64,000 nt of DNA from Chloroflexota bacterium (GCA_024434165.1 QMIW01000003.1:1-64000), one strand, 5' to 3'; counted from the stretch's first letter, positions 14,885 through 24,916 are shown. Numbers and translations: made by a program. The notes: generated from the letters alone by a model not told the origin.

Positions 14885-17788
14885 CTACAACAATTTTCCC
14901 TGTTCGGTCTTTTGCCGCGACGCCAGTTCCTTCAAGCGGGACCAGGCGACCACCAGCATATTGTACCCAAGCGCATCCTGCGCCCAGCCCTTGCGTTCGC
15001 AAACCGTGTAAAGACGATATGCCAGGTCGCGCGCCGGGTCGGTAATTGCGCCGAGTTTCGTCAATAGTTCCGCGGCAGACGCCTCCCCTTGACTTTCGAG
15101 CGCGCGAATCAAGTGCTGGACAGCCTCCCATGCCGTGGGTCGTTTGTCCTGCGCTGGATCCCAATCCGGGTTCAGTTCATCGCGCCTCAGCAGGCGGACC
15201 TTTCCTCCGCGCGCTTCGAGAAACCCTGCTTCCACCAACCCATTTACGGATGTGTTTTTAGCTTTGCTCAAAGTCTCCGCCACGCCAAAAGGCGCTTCAT
15301 TGTGACCGAATTGCTCGAACCATGCCAATGCCCAACGGGTATCGGCATCGTATTCGCCCTCCTGCTCGGCAAGATATTCATCGAGCGCCTGATTGATAAG
15401 CGCCAGCGCGGTTCTTACAGACATGGGCTTGCCATCGGCTTCGAGCACGGCGCTGTAACGCGAGTAGACCGCCATGCCGGGACCAATGGCGGCTTGCGCC
15501 AAATCTACGGGGGCGATACTGCCTTGCTGTAATTCGCGCAGGGCGGGGGCAAGTTCTTTTTTGAGCGCGGAGAGAAATTCGCGGCGGGAACATGACCTTG
15601 CATTTTCAAGGCGTGGGCGGCAGACAAGCACAATGGATGAGGCAAGCGCATTAGCACCTAATCCTACGCTGCGCCCTTGTCTTTCTGTGCGCATTGGCCA
15701 AGTTCCAACAATTTCAAGACTGCTCTGAATTACACCCTCCAGCATGGTCTCCCATCCAGTCGACGCCCTGATGTTTTCGGGAGTGTTATTTCGATCGTCT
15801 TCTTGCTCAGACTCAGATTGTCTGAAGGCATAATAAATAGTAATCGGAAAATCTGGATCAGCCGCTGAGCGTATATTCTTGAAAACGTCTCTTAATCCAT
15901 TTTCAAAAAACTCTTCAGCGTTATCTTTATTGCCATTAAAGCGCCAAGGTGATGCAACGAGCTCTGCGTTTTTTGGGGTTAATAGTGTGGAAAACAAGTC
16001 TGGATAGATTTGATTTAATGAATATCTTAACCAAACGTAAAAATAGTCTGACAGATCAGCGTACTCAATATTGTCGTAGTAAGGAGGGTCTGTGGAGATA
16101 AGTATGTTTTCTAATCCTGACATTCCCTTCGCTGCATCCGAGTTTTTGACCGTGCCTTCATAAGCCTGTTTAGGCAATTCCTTTAGAGCGCGCTCAATCC
16201 AGTCTACTCCATTGCTCCAATTACCGCTGGTTGTACTGAATGGATTTGCCTCGGCGTAGTCCCAAACCATTGCAACTGCTTGACGAACAAATGTGCCCCG
16301 AATGAATCCTTCGCCGAGAGTAGCCATTGTGGACCAATAATTTGCGCCATAATCTATTGCAAACGCAAGATATGTAATAACTGAATTGGCATACACTACG
16401 GGATTAAATACTCCTGCTGTTTTTGCGTGACTAACAATTATTTCGCGCATTGAAGATATCATTTCACAAAAAGCGTTCAGTGCAACTAACTGACGGTCAG
16501 TAAAAAGATCACCAAAAGTGTTCATTCCGTAGAGAGGAACACTGACCGTGGTTTTTCCTTGAAGCTCTTGATCAGGCCTCCAGTTTGGCTTTGCATTACC
16601 CGCCGCAGAGATATGTTCGGGTAACGGATTAATGAAAACCCTTCCGCTTGGTCCCTCTGCAATTATCGCCGTCATTTGCTGTTTCATATTTCCTGCTTTT
16701 CCTTGGTCGCGCACATAATCGAGCGATACGGGAGTATCACAGCAAATGCAACGTGCGCCATTTCTATTTACTGTACCCTCAGGAATGTCCCCTCTACCTG
16801 ATTTCACGATAAAGTTAATTTGTGGAGATTTCCGATTTTTCTCAAAGATAGGTTCAAACCATGCTGCTTTGTCTTTCTTAGTCGAGAGCACAAACGATCG
16901 CGCCAACGGCATTTGTGCCCTACAAGCAGGATTGGGACATTTAATGGTGCGCGCCCATAGCCACGCGAGAACAGTCAATTGCTCGCCAGGTTTGAGACCC
17001 TGTTTTTTCAGGTCGGGGTGTTCGGCGAGCATTTCTTTTGTAATCGTCACGGGCGGGTAGAGATGCCCGATGCGCTTGAAGGCTTCATCGCGCATCCATT
17101 TGCCGTAGTAACGCACGTCTTCGGCGAGTCCCTGCGCGCCTTTCCATTCGCGCTGCCAGAGTTCTGGCTGTGTGGTTTTTTTCTTTTTGGACCTCACCCC
17201 TGACCCCTCTCCTAAAGGAGAGGGGGATTCTTCGGGCGGATGCACGGGAGGCATATTGGCAAACTTGGGAGGAATTTCAATCAACGCCTTGTTGATCAGC
17301 ACTGCCACGGGATTGAGGTCACTGGCGTAGGCGCGCAGTCCCAGCCGCTGGGCTTCCAGCGGGATGGAACCACCACCAGCGAATGGGTCCAGCACAGGCG
17401 GGGCTTTGGTGGCGAGGAATTCGCGGACAGCCTCCTTGCCGATGGGCGGGTCCACGTTCAATGTCCGCGCGACCGAGCGGGCGATTTCCAAACGGGCTTT
17501 GTCCAGCACTTCTTCGTTGTTACTGTTCTCCCATTTGACCAATTCTTCGATAATGTCAAAAAGCCGCTCGCGCTCGATACGGGCAGATTCTTCATCCGGC
17601 ATGTATTCGGAAGGGTCATCCACTAAAGAGGCAAACAAAACAGCGCGGCAGGCGGCAAGCGGTCGGCGCGCCCACCACAAATGCAGCGTGGAAGGATGTC
17701 CGTGGCGGATGGACTTCTCACGCGCGGCTTCGCGGTTTATCGCTTCGAGGGGGAGGGAGACTTCGATGAGTTTTTTGCGGTAAGTCAT
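14885..17788 (-). CDS. DUF1156 adenine-specific DNA methylase (Hma-type)
   Basis: 967 residues from the ATG behind GAGGA. An upstream TTG at 17803 is possible but weaker. The DUF1156 signature (HPSTLHLWWARRPLAACRAV, about 32-51) is followed by SAM motif I DPFAGGGS (134-141), zinc-ribbon cysteines (CPNPAC, then CICC) and motif IV DPPYYDN (about 566-572). It should methylate host DNA so that the partner helicase and ATPase spare it. Base composition is mosaic: the middle (about 15700-16960) is AT-rich while both ends are GC-rich. A stretch SPLGEGSGVR near residues 185-205 is encoded by a palindromic repeat. Operon with the DUF499 gene. Confidence 0.88.
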   Translation of the reverse strand: MTYRKKLIEVSLPLEAINREAAREKSIRHGHPSTLHLWWARRPLAACRAVLFASLVDDPSEYMPDEESARIERERLFDIIEELVKWENSNNEEVLDKARLEIARSVARTLNVDPPIGKEAVREFLATKAPPVLDPFAGGGSIPLEAQRLGLRAYASDLNPVAVLINKALIEIPPKFANMPPVHPPEESPSPLGEGSGVRSKKKKTTQPELWQREWKGAQGLAEDVRYYGKWMRDEAFKRIGHLYPPVTITKEMLAEHPDLKKQGLKPGEQLTVLAWLWARTIKCPNPACRAQMPLARSFVLSTKKDKAAWFEPIFEKNRKSPQINFIVKSGRGDIPEGTVNRNGARCICCDTPVSLDYVRDQGKAGNMKQQMTAIIAEGPSGRVFINPLPEHISAAGNAKPNWRPDQELQGKTTVSVPLYGMNTFGDLFTDRQLVALNAFCEMISSMREIIVSHAKTAGVFNPVVYANSVITYLAFAIDYGANYWSTMATLGEGFIRGTFVRQAVAMVWDYAEANPFSTTSGNWSNGVDWIERALKELPKQAYEGTVKNSDAAKGMSGLENILISTDPPYYDNIEYADLSDYFYVWLRYSLNQIYPDLFSTLLTPKNAELVASPWRFNGNKDNAEEFFENGLRDVFKNIRSAADPDFPITIYYAFRQSESEQEDDRNNTPENIRASTGWETMLEGVIQSSLEIVGTWPMRTERQGRSVGLGANALASSIVLVCRPRLENARSCSRREFLSALKKELAPALRELQQGSIAPVDLAQAAIGPGMAVYSRYSAVLEADGKPMSVRTALALINQALDEYLAEQEGEYDADTRWALAWFEQFGHNEAPFGVAETLSKAKNTSVNGLVEAGFLEARGGKVRLLRRDELNPDWDPAQDKRPTAWEAVQHLIRALESQGEASAAELLTKLGAITDPARDLAYRLYTVCERKGWAQDALGYNMLVVAWSRLKELASRQKTEQGKLL
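17191..17228. repeat. palindromic repeat inserted in frame in the methylase gene
   Basis: CCCCTCTCCT (17204-17213) and AGGAGAGGGG (17216-17225) make a tight hairpin inside the coding sequence. It adds a proline/glycine-rich loop between conserved parts of the DUF1156 protein. The form matches interspersed repeats known for invading coding regions. Confidence 0.6.
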
Positions 17789-17809
17789 GAAATCCTCATT
17801 CAAAATTTA

Positions 17810-20323
17810 TTACTCGAAGTCCTGTAAGTAATTCTTCGCAAGATGAGCAGGAGTTAGCTCGTATTTTGTTAGTAGTTGTTCACATAAGTGAATCAATTGA
17901 TCATCGGATTCGACAGAATTACACAATTCCACTAGCAAACTTCTCAGCGAATGAAGCATGGAATTAAGTTTATCCAGTGTCAGGGCTTTTGTTTCTTCTG
18001 CAACCGTTCTTTGGGTCTTAAGTCGATTAGGACAAACGATCAGCCTTGTAGGGTTCATCGCAGGATATTCTTTCCGAAACCATTGCTCTGCATTAAGTAA
18101 TTGACCATGTTCTGCTTTGGTAAGCGGACTATCTATTTCTTTCCTACTCTTAACTTCAATGACCCAAGCCAGTTTACTGTCCAAGAGCCATAAAACGTCA
18201 GGGCCGACTCCACATAACTTTTCTGGGCGTTCCGCCGCAAAGCCCAAGAAATGTCCCAGATCAGCCAATGCCTGCTCGAATTGATTGGATGAAGATTCGG
18301 GGACGAGGTGGGACGTCATCTCATCGAATTTAGCCAAATGCCCTCTTCGAGTCCTATAATACGTTAATTGAGAAGCAATCTCCTGAGCTTGTTGCCCTGG
18401 ATTGCTCAACTTTGTATATTCAATGATTTTTGGCCGAAAAAGATTTCTACTGAGCGAAAAGGCTTGTTTCTGCAAATCAATACTCAAATCACGGTTATTC
18501 CAAGAATAGGCAATGCGAGCTGCAAATTGCAACATCCAGCCTTTTGTCTCCTTATCCATATCTTTCTGATGTTCACAGTGCTTAATAAGTTTGGCGATTG
18601 CTTTCTCGTGATTGCCGTCTCGCCACAACCTAAACGCTTCACGTTCTACTGCCGCGTGGTTCAATTGATCTATTGCAATCGGATCTGTTTCTGTCAAATC
18701 TGCTAAAGTCTCAGCATGAAACCGTATCCAATCTTGCTTCCTGTCCAAACATGTCAGCAAGGTCTGAAGAAACTCATTTTTGTCGTGAATGTTCTCGCTT
18801 ATCGTTTTGCCAATTTCTATCTGGGCTCGCGTGATTCGAGTCAGGAATCTCGAATTTGATCTGTTCGCAATCCAGGAAAGCACATCCTTGCCAAAGATCA
18901 GGACTACACAATAATCTCTAGAGCCTCGCGCCCCTCTTCCAATGCCTTGTTCTATTTTCTGAGCAAGTGTATTGTTAAGGCTTAAGCCTTCAAATAAATT
19001 GGCCAAATAGCTTTCGTAATCATTGGCACCTCTCGGCATATTTGCAAAAATCAACAACCTACAAGCATCTCCGGGCAAATCAATTCCATCATATCTGTTT
19101 GCAAAAATATACGGACCTTTATTTCTGCCTGTCTGCAAATTCAAAATGAATTCTGAAACGCGATCACGAGGCTCGGCCACCTCTCCAATTTCAGACCAGC
19201 TTGCTGCTGTGTTGTACGATGGGGTGAGTATTACTGTGCCAAAATCTTTTTTCTTCGCGGACCAATTGGCTAAATCCATCAATAATTGCTTATGGTCATC
19301 ATCAATTCCAGTCCATTCGGGCATAAGTATCATTCGCTCACTGACGCCTGCCAGTGATGTTGAAGTTAGTGGCTTCCCAGCAGAATCTGGGTTAATATCA
19401 AACGCTCGAATAATCGAGCTGTCATCAGCTATTGTCGCCGACATGAAAACCTTGCGCGGACAATTTGAGTATGTAGGGCTCAAATCAACAGTCGGAAAAT
19501 AAGCCGTAATTACAAAAGCCTCTCTGCTTATTAAGGCATGAGAGTACTGAAAATTATCTCTCAAATAGGGCCAAGCGAAGGGGAATTTTTCATCAGCATC
19601 TCTCCGGATATACTCTCTAACTTCGTTAATATGGTCGAGCCAACTCCAATACGGGACTTCCAAAACACTGAATTGCTCCCTGCCACTGATGGTATCTTCA
19701 AACTGTCCTAATCTTCCAATATCATCAAAATCCTTCCTAAAGATGTTGGTGATATGAGAAAAGCCATCCTCTGAATCGTCTCGTCTAATTTTTATAGTAA
19801 ATGCGTCTCTAACGCGCGAATGTGCAACATGAGCATCATCAAATATGATCACTCCTGCTTTCACGGGCGGCTTACCTGATCCAGCGATGCCAAACTTACT
19901 TTTGCCATTGAATAGTGCTTCATAAGTACAAATCATGATTTTGTTAGCACCCAAAAAATCATCTGCCAAAGGAATACCTCCGCCCGCTTCATAAGTTACA
20001 GTAGGGATCCCGTATTCCTGAGATTTCAAATATGTCTGTTCAACCAATTGCCGCGTGGAACATAAATACAATGCCGGAAGATGGGTTTCATTGATAGTCG
20101 ACTGGGCAATCAATAGGCCAACGAGAGTTTTGCCGCCGCCTGTGTGCAACTTAATCACCAAGCTTTCTTCGTTTCGCCTTTCAAACCAGTTTTTCAATAT
20201 TTCTGCCTGCGAAACATAAAGATCATTGATAGGTTCAGGTTTAGGTAATCTCCTGAATATTTCAATAGGGTCAATTGGGATTGGGTGGGCTTTCTGTTTT
20301 CGTAACTTGTTAAAGTCAACCAT
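17810..20323 (-). CDS. XPD/DinG-like helicase with C-terminal PD-(D/E)XK-like nuclease
   Basis: 837 residues, start behind GAGGAG. The helicase part has P-loop HTGGGKT (60-66), DDAH as Walker B (162-165), MSAT as motif III, and the late block DLPGDACRL with QGIGRGARG as motif VI, closest in style to Rad3/XPD-like SF2 helicases. No obvious iron-sulfur cysteine set is visible. The C-terminal domain holds D709 in GPDVLW and E723-V-K725 in VIEVKS, the PD-(D/E)XK pattern, so this looks like a motor and a nuclease in one chain. The gene is AT-rich, sits between the GC-rich SNF2 helicase and methylase, and is followed 22 bp downstream of its stop by the methylase start. It may be a replaceable effector module of the Hma-like operon. 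Confidence 0.75.
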   Translation of the reverse strand: MVDFNKLRKQKAHPIPIDPIEIFRRLPKPEPINDLYVSQAEILKNWFERRNEESLVIKLHTGGGKTLVGLLIAQSTINETHLPALYLCSTRQLVEQTYLKSQEYGIPTVTYEAGGGIPLADDFLGANKIMICTYEALFNGKSKFGIAGSGKPPVKAGVIIFDDAHVAHSRVRDAFTIKIRRDDSEDGFSHITNIFRKDFDDIGRLGQFEDTISGREQFSVLEVPYWSWLDHINEVREYIRRDADEKFPFAWPYLRDNFQYSHALISREAFVITAYFPTVDLSPTYSNCPRKVFMSATIADDSSIIRAFDINPDSAGKPLTSTSLAGVSERMILMPEWTGIDDDHKQLLMDLANWSAKKKDFGTVILTPSYNTAASWSEIGEVAEPRDRVSEFILNLQTGRNKGPYIFANRYDGIDLPGDACRLLIFANMPRGANDYESYLANLFEGLSLNNTLAQKIEQGIGRGARGSRDYCVVLIFGKDVLSWIANRSNSRFLTRITRAQIEIGKTISENIHDKNEFLQTLLTCLDRKQDWIRFHAETLADLTETDPIAIDQLNHAAVEREAFRLWRDGNHEKAIAKLIKHCEHQKDMDKETKGWMLQFAARIAYSWNNRDLSIDLQKQAFSLSRNLFRPKIIEYTKLSNPGQQAQEIASQLTYYRTRRGHLAKFDEMTSHLVPESSSNQFEQALADLGHFLGFAAERPEKLCGVGPDVLWLLDSKLAWVIEVKSRKEIDSPLTKAEHGQLLNAEQWFRKEYPAMNPTRLIVCPNRLKTQRTVAEETKALTLDKLNSMLHSLRSLLVELCNSVESDDQLIHLCEQLLTKYELTPAHLAKNYLQDFE

Positions 20324-20362
20324 TCGTCGCTCCTCAACGCTTTTGACCTGTACAGTGGCCAG

Positions 20363-21157
20363 TTAATATATTTGATTCTTCAAGTATGCAACAAAGTTTA
20401 CCAGCGATTGAAGCGTATGAAGAACACTGAGGGGATTAGCCTCAAAAGGGCCACAACTTTTGTATAACGTCGCAGAGGGGAGGCGTTTAACAACCCGCAA
20501 CTGCGGCTTCATCTCGATCTGAATTGCTTGCACATTCATGTCCGAATTAATGGATTTATGCTTAGATGCGAATGTAGTGATTGTACCTGGGTTGGATGCT
20601 GAAAATCTGTTTCGTCGAACAACAAAATCGGATGATTTGCATCCCGGTTCCATTGTGCTAAACAGGAGTTCAAGTTGCTCAACGTGTTCTAATCCAATTG
20701 ACGATGTGTCTGCCGGGCTTTTCTGGCGGATACCCAAATCAATAGTCTGGTCAGCATCCAGCGTAGGGCTATACATTGCTGCACCATGAAGATCTATAAC
20801 AAAACGGATGCCACGCTCTTCAATTAATCTTTGAATTTCTCTTTTGTATGGAATGTCCTCCCTTTCTGTATAATTGGGGTCATATTCTCCACATTTCGCC
20901 TTCATAACGATCGCAGGGGTGTTACAAATCTCCGACAACAACAATGCCATTCCCGCAGTGTACTCGTCCTCTTCGTGCCAGATCTGTTTACCATCGTTTC
21001 TGAAAGTGATAGCGCCATGCGGCGCTGAGAGTAAAACTGGCGAGTCGTAGTTAATAACCTCAAAGGGTAATTGTCCAACAGGCGGAAAATCATCATAGCG
21101 AACTTGCTTTTCAAGTTCAACGAGTTTTTCAATATGAGCGAGAGTCAGTTTTTCCAT
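20363..21157 (-). CDS. N-formylglutamate amidohydrolase-like hydrolase in the defence operon
   Basis: 264 residues. VLLSAPHGAI (about 41-50), HEEDEYT (61-67), DPNY and FVIDLHGA (about 119-126) follow the pattern of the zinc-dependent N-formylglutamate amidohydrolase/poly-gamma-glutamate hydrolase group, with conserved His, Glu and DLHG metal or acid residues. The classical role is amide hydrolysis in histidine breakdown, but no histidine genes are near. It lies 40 bp from the helicase-nuclease gene and 25 bp from the SNF2 gene on the same strand and shares the AT-rich composition of the former. I infer a modification or effector enzyme of the defence operon. Substrate unknown. Confidence 0.6.
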   Translation of the reverse strand: MEKLTLAHIEKLVELEKQVRYDDFPPVGQLPFEVINYDSPVLLSAPHGAITFRNDGKQIWHEEDEYTAGMALLLSEICNTPAIVMKAKCGEYDPNYTEREDIPYKREIQRLIEERGIRFVIDLHGAAMYSPTLDADQTIDLGIRQKSPADTSSIGLEHVEQLELLFSTMEPGCKSSDFVVRRNRFSASNPGTITTFASKHKSINSDMNVQAIQIEMKPQLRVVKRLPSATLYKSCGPFEANPLSVLHTLQSLVNFVAYLKNQIY

Positions 21158-21181
21158 AGCTTGTGGATGATAGAACAGTGA

Positions 21182-24100
21182 TTATGTCCGTTTGATTAAC
21201 TCACGCCACTCATAGTTGACGCTTGTTGCCGCAAAATCAGGTTCGCGCTGAAATGGTTTTCGGATGTAATGAACTTCTTTCGCTACTGCCTGATCCTGCT
21301 CAAAGGCAACTTCAACCACTGCCAGAATAAAGTCATCGGGCTTGTTCAATGCCGCCAGAATTTCATTCTTTGTAATGGTCACAGTTGTCGCGCTCTGGAC
21401 GCGACCTTTGACTTCAATGAATCGGAGTCTGCCTTTCTCATTCGGCAGGCGCGATTCGATATCCCAGCCAAGATTCTGCTTGCTGACGTCCACAGGGTCG
21501 TTTCCCAATTCCCGCTCTTTCGCCATAACAGCCGCCATTGCCGCGTCCTCCACTGCTTTCCGTTGATGGGCAAACAAGGCAACCTCTGGCTGTATGGCTT
21601 GTCCCTGAAGTTTGGCAATCAAACCTGCGGGGATCACCAATGCTCCGCCGATGATGATGGGCGGCTGGGCGGCAAGGTGACGTTCCTGTTCCAATTCTTC
21701 CATGCGTCTTTGCAACCGCACCTGCAATTCGTCAGCCCGCCGACGAGCCAGCTCGGAATTCAGACGGGCATTCCTGCGCCCAGCCTGCTCCTGCGCTTTG
21801 AGTTCTTCCGCGCGGTGATCCCAATAGGCAATCTCTTTGGTCAGCCGATCCTGGACAGCGGCGCGGGTTCGTTCGATCATTTCCTCGCGTCGCTGTTTGA
21901 CTTCCCGCAGATGTTCGGGAACAAGATGCTGGGCAGCATACCCGCGAACGCTGGACTCCAGATCGCCGCGCAGCCATTCGGCTTCCAAAACAGGTTCGAT
22001 CAATGGGCGCAGTTCTTCAGGGAGCGGCTGATAATCCAGGAAGGGAGCAGGACCGGCATCCTCCGTTTCCCCCTGCTCATTGATTTTTACAAATTGCATC
22101 TGGCGCGAAACGACGCGGCGACTCCCTCCCCCTACGCCTGACAGAGGAGGGGATGCGGGTGAGGTGCGCGCATCCTGAATGGAATGTTCGAGATAAAACA
22201 ATACATGGATTTCTTCGCCCAAATCATTCGGATCGAGCAGGATCGCCCCTTGACGAAGCAAACTGCGGTATCTTTCCAGGATCAGGTCGGTCACCGCGTC
22301 CATGAGCGGATTGCCCGGGCAAACGAATTCGGCTGTCATCTTGCCTGGAAGGTTGATTGCCTCTTTGTGGAATGTAATCCTCTCATAACGAGGCAGTACG
22401 GGTCCGCCCAACATTCGTCCGCGGCTGCGAACGATTGCCGGCACATGGGTAATTTCAAATCGCAGCGGTTCGCGAGGGTGAAGGGTCCCGCCTAGTTGTT
22501 CGAACGCGGCTTTGAAGAATGACTCGATAAAGTGAGGCTGTAAACGTCGAGCCTGAGCGCGTTCGAAATCCTCCCGTATGCGCTGAACCTGACTGATGTC
22601 CATGCTGTCACGCGCCAGCGAACGTTCTTCCAAAAGTTCCTGCACCCGTTTTCGGTCCGCAAGATTGTCAACCGCTTGGAAAAGTCGCGCGCGAACTTCG
22701 GGTTGGTCGCCATAGCGTACGGCTTCCAGAAGCAATTGGCGCAGACTCGTTTCGCGGAACAATTGTCCAAGAACATCGAATACTCCGTCCCCTAGTGCGT
22801 CGCGTTGCCTCTCGATTTTCCTCAACAAGTGAACATAGACATCGCCTTCCCGCGTCTCTTCTGCCACGAGATTCCACAGATGGCATACTTCCGTCTGACC
22901 AATGCGATGAATGCGCCCAAAACGCTGTTCCAAGCGACTTGGATTCCACGGCAGATCGTAATTGACCATCAGGTGAGCGCGCTGCAAATTGATGCCCTCG
23001 CCAGCTGCATCGGTGGCCACCAAAACGAGCACATCTTTCTCCTGCACAAACGACTTTTGAGTTTCCCGCCGCACATCGCGGCTCAATCCACCGTGAATCG
23101 TCACAACCGCTTCTGGGCGGCCCAGGAGAGTGCTGATCTTATCCGCCAGGTAGTTCAAGGTGTCGCGATGCTCGGTGAAGATTACCAACTTCCTGCGCCG
23201 GCCATCCGCATCGAACATTTCGGCTTGATCCTGCAACAGACGGGCTAGCTCGGTCCATTTGCGATCCTGCCCGCTATGGCGAACCCGATCAGCCAGTTTT
23301 TCCAATTCCTTGAGCCGGGCGATTTCAAGTTCCAGTTCGGCGATGGTCCGCGCGGCGGTGGCAGAATCCAGAACCTCCTCAGTGGTTTTTTCCAATTCGG
23401 CGTCAGGTGAGTCTTCGAGATCCTCAAGCCCTTCTTCATCGAGGCGAGGAAGTTCAGCCAACATTGTTTCCGCAAGGGGAATTTCACTGCCTCGCTTTAA
23501 AAGTCGTTCTTCCCGCAATCTGCTTTCCAGCCGTTCGCGCCTGCGCTTCAACGATTGATAGATTGCTTCCGGGCTGGAAGCCAGCCTTCGCTGCAATACC
23601 GTCAAAGCAAAACCGACTGTCCCGCGCCGATCACTATCCAGGTTATCTGCCCGATTGAACTCCTCGCGCACATAACTTGTGACTTGTTCGTAAAGCGCGG
23701 CTTCCAGGTCAGAGAGTTGATATGTGACAGTGTAGGCGCGGCGCTCAGGGAACAGGGGCGTACCGTCAAATTTGAGCAGTTGCTCCTTGACCAGCCTCCT
23801 CATCAAATCAGATGCATCCGGGTTGTGGACACCTTCTCTATAACGACCCTCGAAACGATCCGCGTCGATCAGCGCCATGAATAGCTCGAAATCTTCCTCC
23901 TTCCCATTGTGTGGCGTTGCTGTGAGCATCAACAAATGGCGTGTTCGTTGTGAGAGCAATTCGCCAAGGTGATAACGTTTTGTGTATTTGATCTCTCCCC
24001 CGAAAACCGAAGCAGACATCTTATGCGCTTCGTCCACGACCACCAAATCCCAATCTGTTTGGCGCAATTTCGCCTGCAATTCCTCGTCACGACTCATTTT

Positions 24101-24721
24101 ATCCAGCCGGGCAATCACCAGCGACATTTCGTCCAAAGCGTTGCCAGTTCGAGCAGATGAAATACGATCATTGGTCAGAATGTCAAAGGGCAAATGAAAA
24201 CGCTGGTTGAGTTCATCCTGCCATTGTTCGACCAGGTTGCCAGGCACGACGATCAAACAACGCTGGAGATCGCCCCGAAGCATCAATTCCTTGATGAACA
24301 AGCCGGTCATGATTGTCTTCCCCGCCCCCGGATCGTCCGCCAATAGAAAGCGCAGTGGCTGACGGGGGATCATTTCCGCATAGACAGCCGTGATTTGATG
24401 TGGCAACGGCTCGACCAAAGAGAGGTGAACAGCCATCCACGGGTCAAACAAATAAGCCATCCGAATGCGATAAGCCTCTGAAACCAATCGGAACAGTTCT
24501 CCGTGACCATCGAATGCCCAGGGTGTGCCGGCTTCGACAATCTCCAGCCCATTTTCGCGATCGCGGAAAATCAGCTCGCTATGGTCCTTTCCGGAGACGT
24601 CGCGATACGTCAACTCCACCACATCCGAACCGTGCCACTGGACGTTCAGGATGACGACTGGACCAGAAGGGGTGAGTCCTTTTACTTGTGCGTTTCGTTT
24701 CAAGTCTTCGAGCTTAGCCAT
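21182..24721 (-). CDS. SNF2-family helicase with DUF3883 C-terminus (Hma-type helicase)
   Basis: 1179 residues from ATG at 24721. The N-terminus MAKLEDLKRNAQVKG is the usual start for this family, so upstream TTG and GTG codons were not chosen. Walker A DDPGAGKT (129-136), DEAH (230-233), and the late motifs EHRDTL, ATDAAGEGINLQ and RFGRIHRIGQ make a complete SNF2 motor. A long charged helical region precedes a C-terminal DUF3883 domain (about 1085-1165: NPVDVSKQNLGWDIE-type start, then FIEVKGR). Such helicases translocate on double-stranded DNA and are the recognition motor in Hma and DISARM-like systems. A proline/glycine-rich segment around 22121-22166 is encoded by a repeat. First gene of the operon. 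Confidence 0.87.
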   Translation of the reverse strand: MAKLEDLKRNAQVKGLTPSGPVVILNVQWHGSDVVELTYRDVSGKDHSELIFRDRENGLEIVEAGTPWAFDGHGELFRLVSEAYRIRMAYLFDPWMAVHLSLVEPLPHQITAVYAEMIPRQPLRFLLADDPGAGKTIMTGLFIKELMLRGDLQRCLIVVPGNLVEQWQDELNQRFHLPFDILTNDRISSARTGNALDEMSLVIARLDKMSRDEELQAKLRQTDWDLVVVDEAHKMSASVFGGEIKYTKRYHLGELLSQRTRHLLMLTATPHNGKEEDFELFMALIDADRFEGRYREGVHNPDASDLMRRLVKEQLLKFDGTPLFPERRAYTVTYQLSDLEAALYEQVTSYVREEFNRADNLDSDRRGTVGFALTVLQRRLASSPEAIYQSLKRRRERLESRLREERLLKRGSEIPLAETMLAELPRLDEEGLEDLEDSPDAELEKTTEEVLDSATAARTIAELELEIARLKELEKLADRVRHSGQDRKWTELARLLQDQAEMFDADGRRRKLVIFTEHRDTLNYLADKISTLLGRPEAVVTIHGGLSRDVRRETQKSFVQEKDVLVLVATDAAGEGINLQRAHLMVNYDLPWNPSRLEQRFGRIHRIGQTEVCHLWNLVAEETREGDVYVHLLRKIERQRDALGDGVFDVLGQLFRETSLRQLLLEAVRYGDQPEVRARLFQAVDNLADRKRVQELLEERSLARDSMDISQVQRIREDFERAQARRLQPHFIESFFKAAFEQLGGTLHPREPLRFEITHVPAIVRSRGRMLGGPVLPRYERITFHKEAINLPGKMTAEFVCPGNPLMDAVTDLILERYRSLLRQGAILLDPNDLGEEIHVLFYLEHSIQDARTSPASPPLSGVGGGSRRVVSRQMQFVKINEQGETEDAGPAPFLDYQPLPEELRPLIEPVLEAEWLRGDLESSVRGYAAQHLVPEHLREVKQRREEMIERTRAAVQDRLTKEIAYWDHRAEELKAQEQAGRRNARLNSELARRRADELQVRLQRRMEELEQERHLAAQPPIIIGGALVIPAGLIAKLQGQAIQPEVALFAHQRKAVEDAAMAAVMAKERELGNDPVDVSKQNLGWDIESRLPNEKGRLRFIEVKGRVQSATTVTITKNEILAALNKPDDFILAVVEVAFEQDQAVAKEVHYIRKPFQREPDFAATSVNYEWRELIKRT
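22121..22166. repeat. GC-rich interspersed repeat inside the SNF2 helicase gene
   Basis: CTCCCTCCCC and GGAGGGG flank a spacer. The translated stretch (SPASPPLSGVGGGSR) is low-complexity and interrupts an otherwise conserved helical region. Same class of in-frame repeat insertion as in the methylase and polymerase genes. Confidence 0.5.
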
Positions 24722-24886
24722 ATGTATCGCCAGTTTCACTCCAGTGTTTTCAACAAGAGCGACCAATCACATAAATCATGTGTTGCAAATCCTCCCAGCG
24801 GGTTAGAAGCGTGCGGGGACTGCAAATTCCTTGCGAGGGTTTTCTCGGAGTCAAGCAATTGGAACCCTTGGGATGATGACATTAGT

Positions 24887-24916
24887 ATTATACCTTTGGT
24901 AAAATTATTACTGCAA
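24887..24916 (-). promoter_or_regulatory. candidate promoter of the Hma-like operon
   Basis: On the minus strand TTGCAG (24916-24911) and TATAAT (24892-24887) are 18 bp apart. It would give a leader of about 160 nt before the SNF2 helicase ATG. Confidence 0.45.

Noticed and set aside
20363-21157. Histidine-degradation enzyme (HutG)
   Set aside because: No hut genes nearby and similarity limited to the metal-site motifs; operon context is defence.
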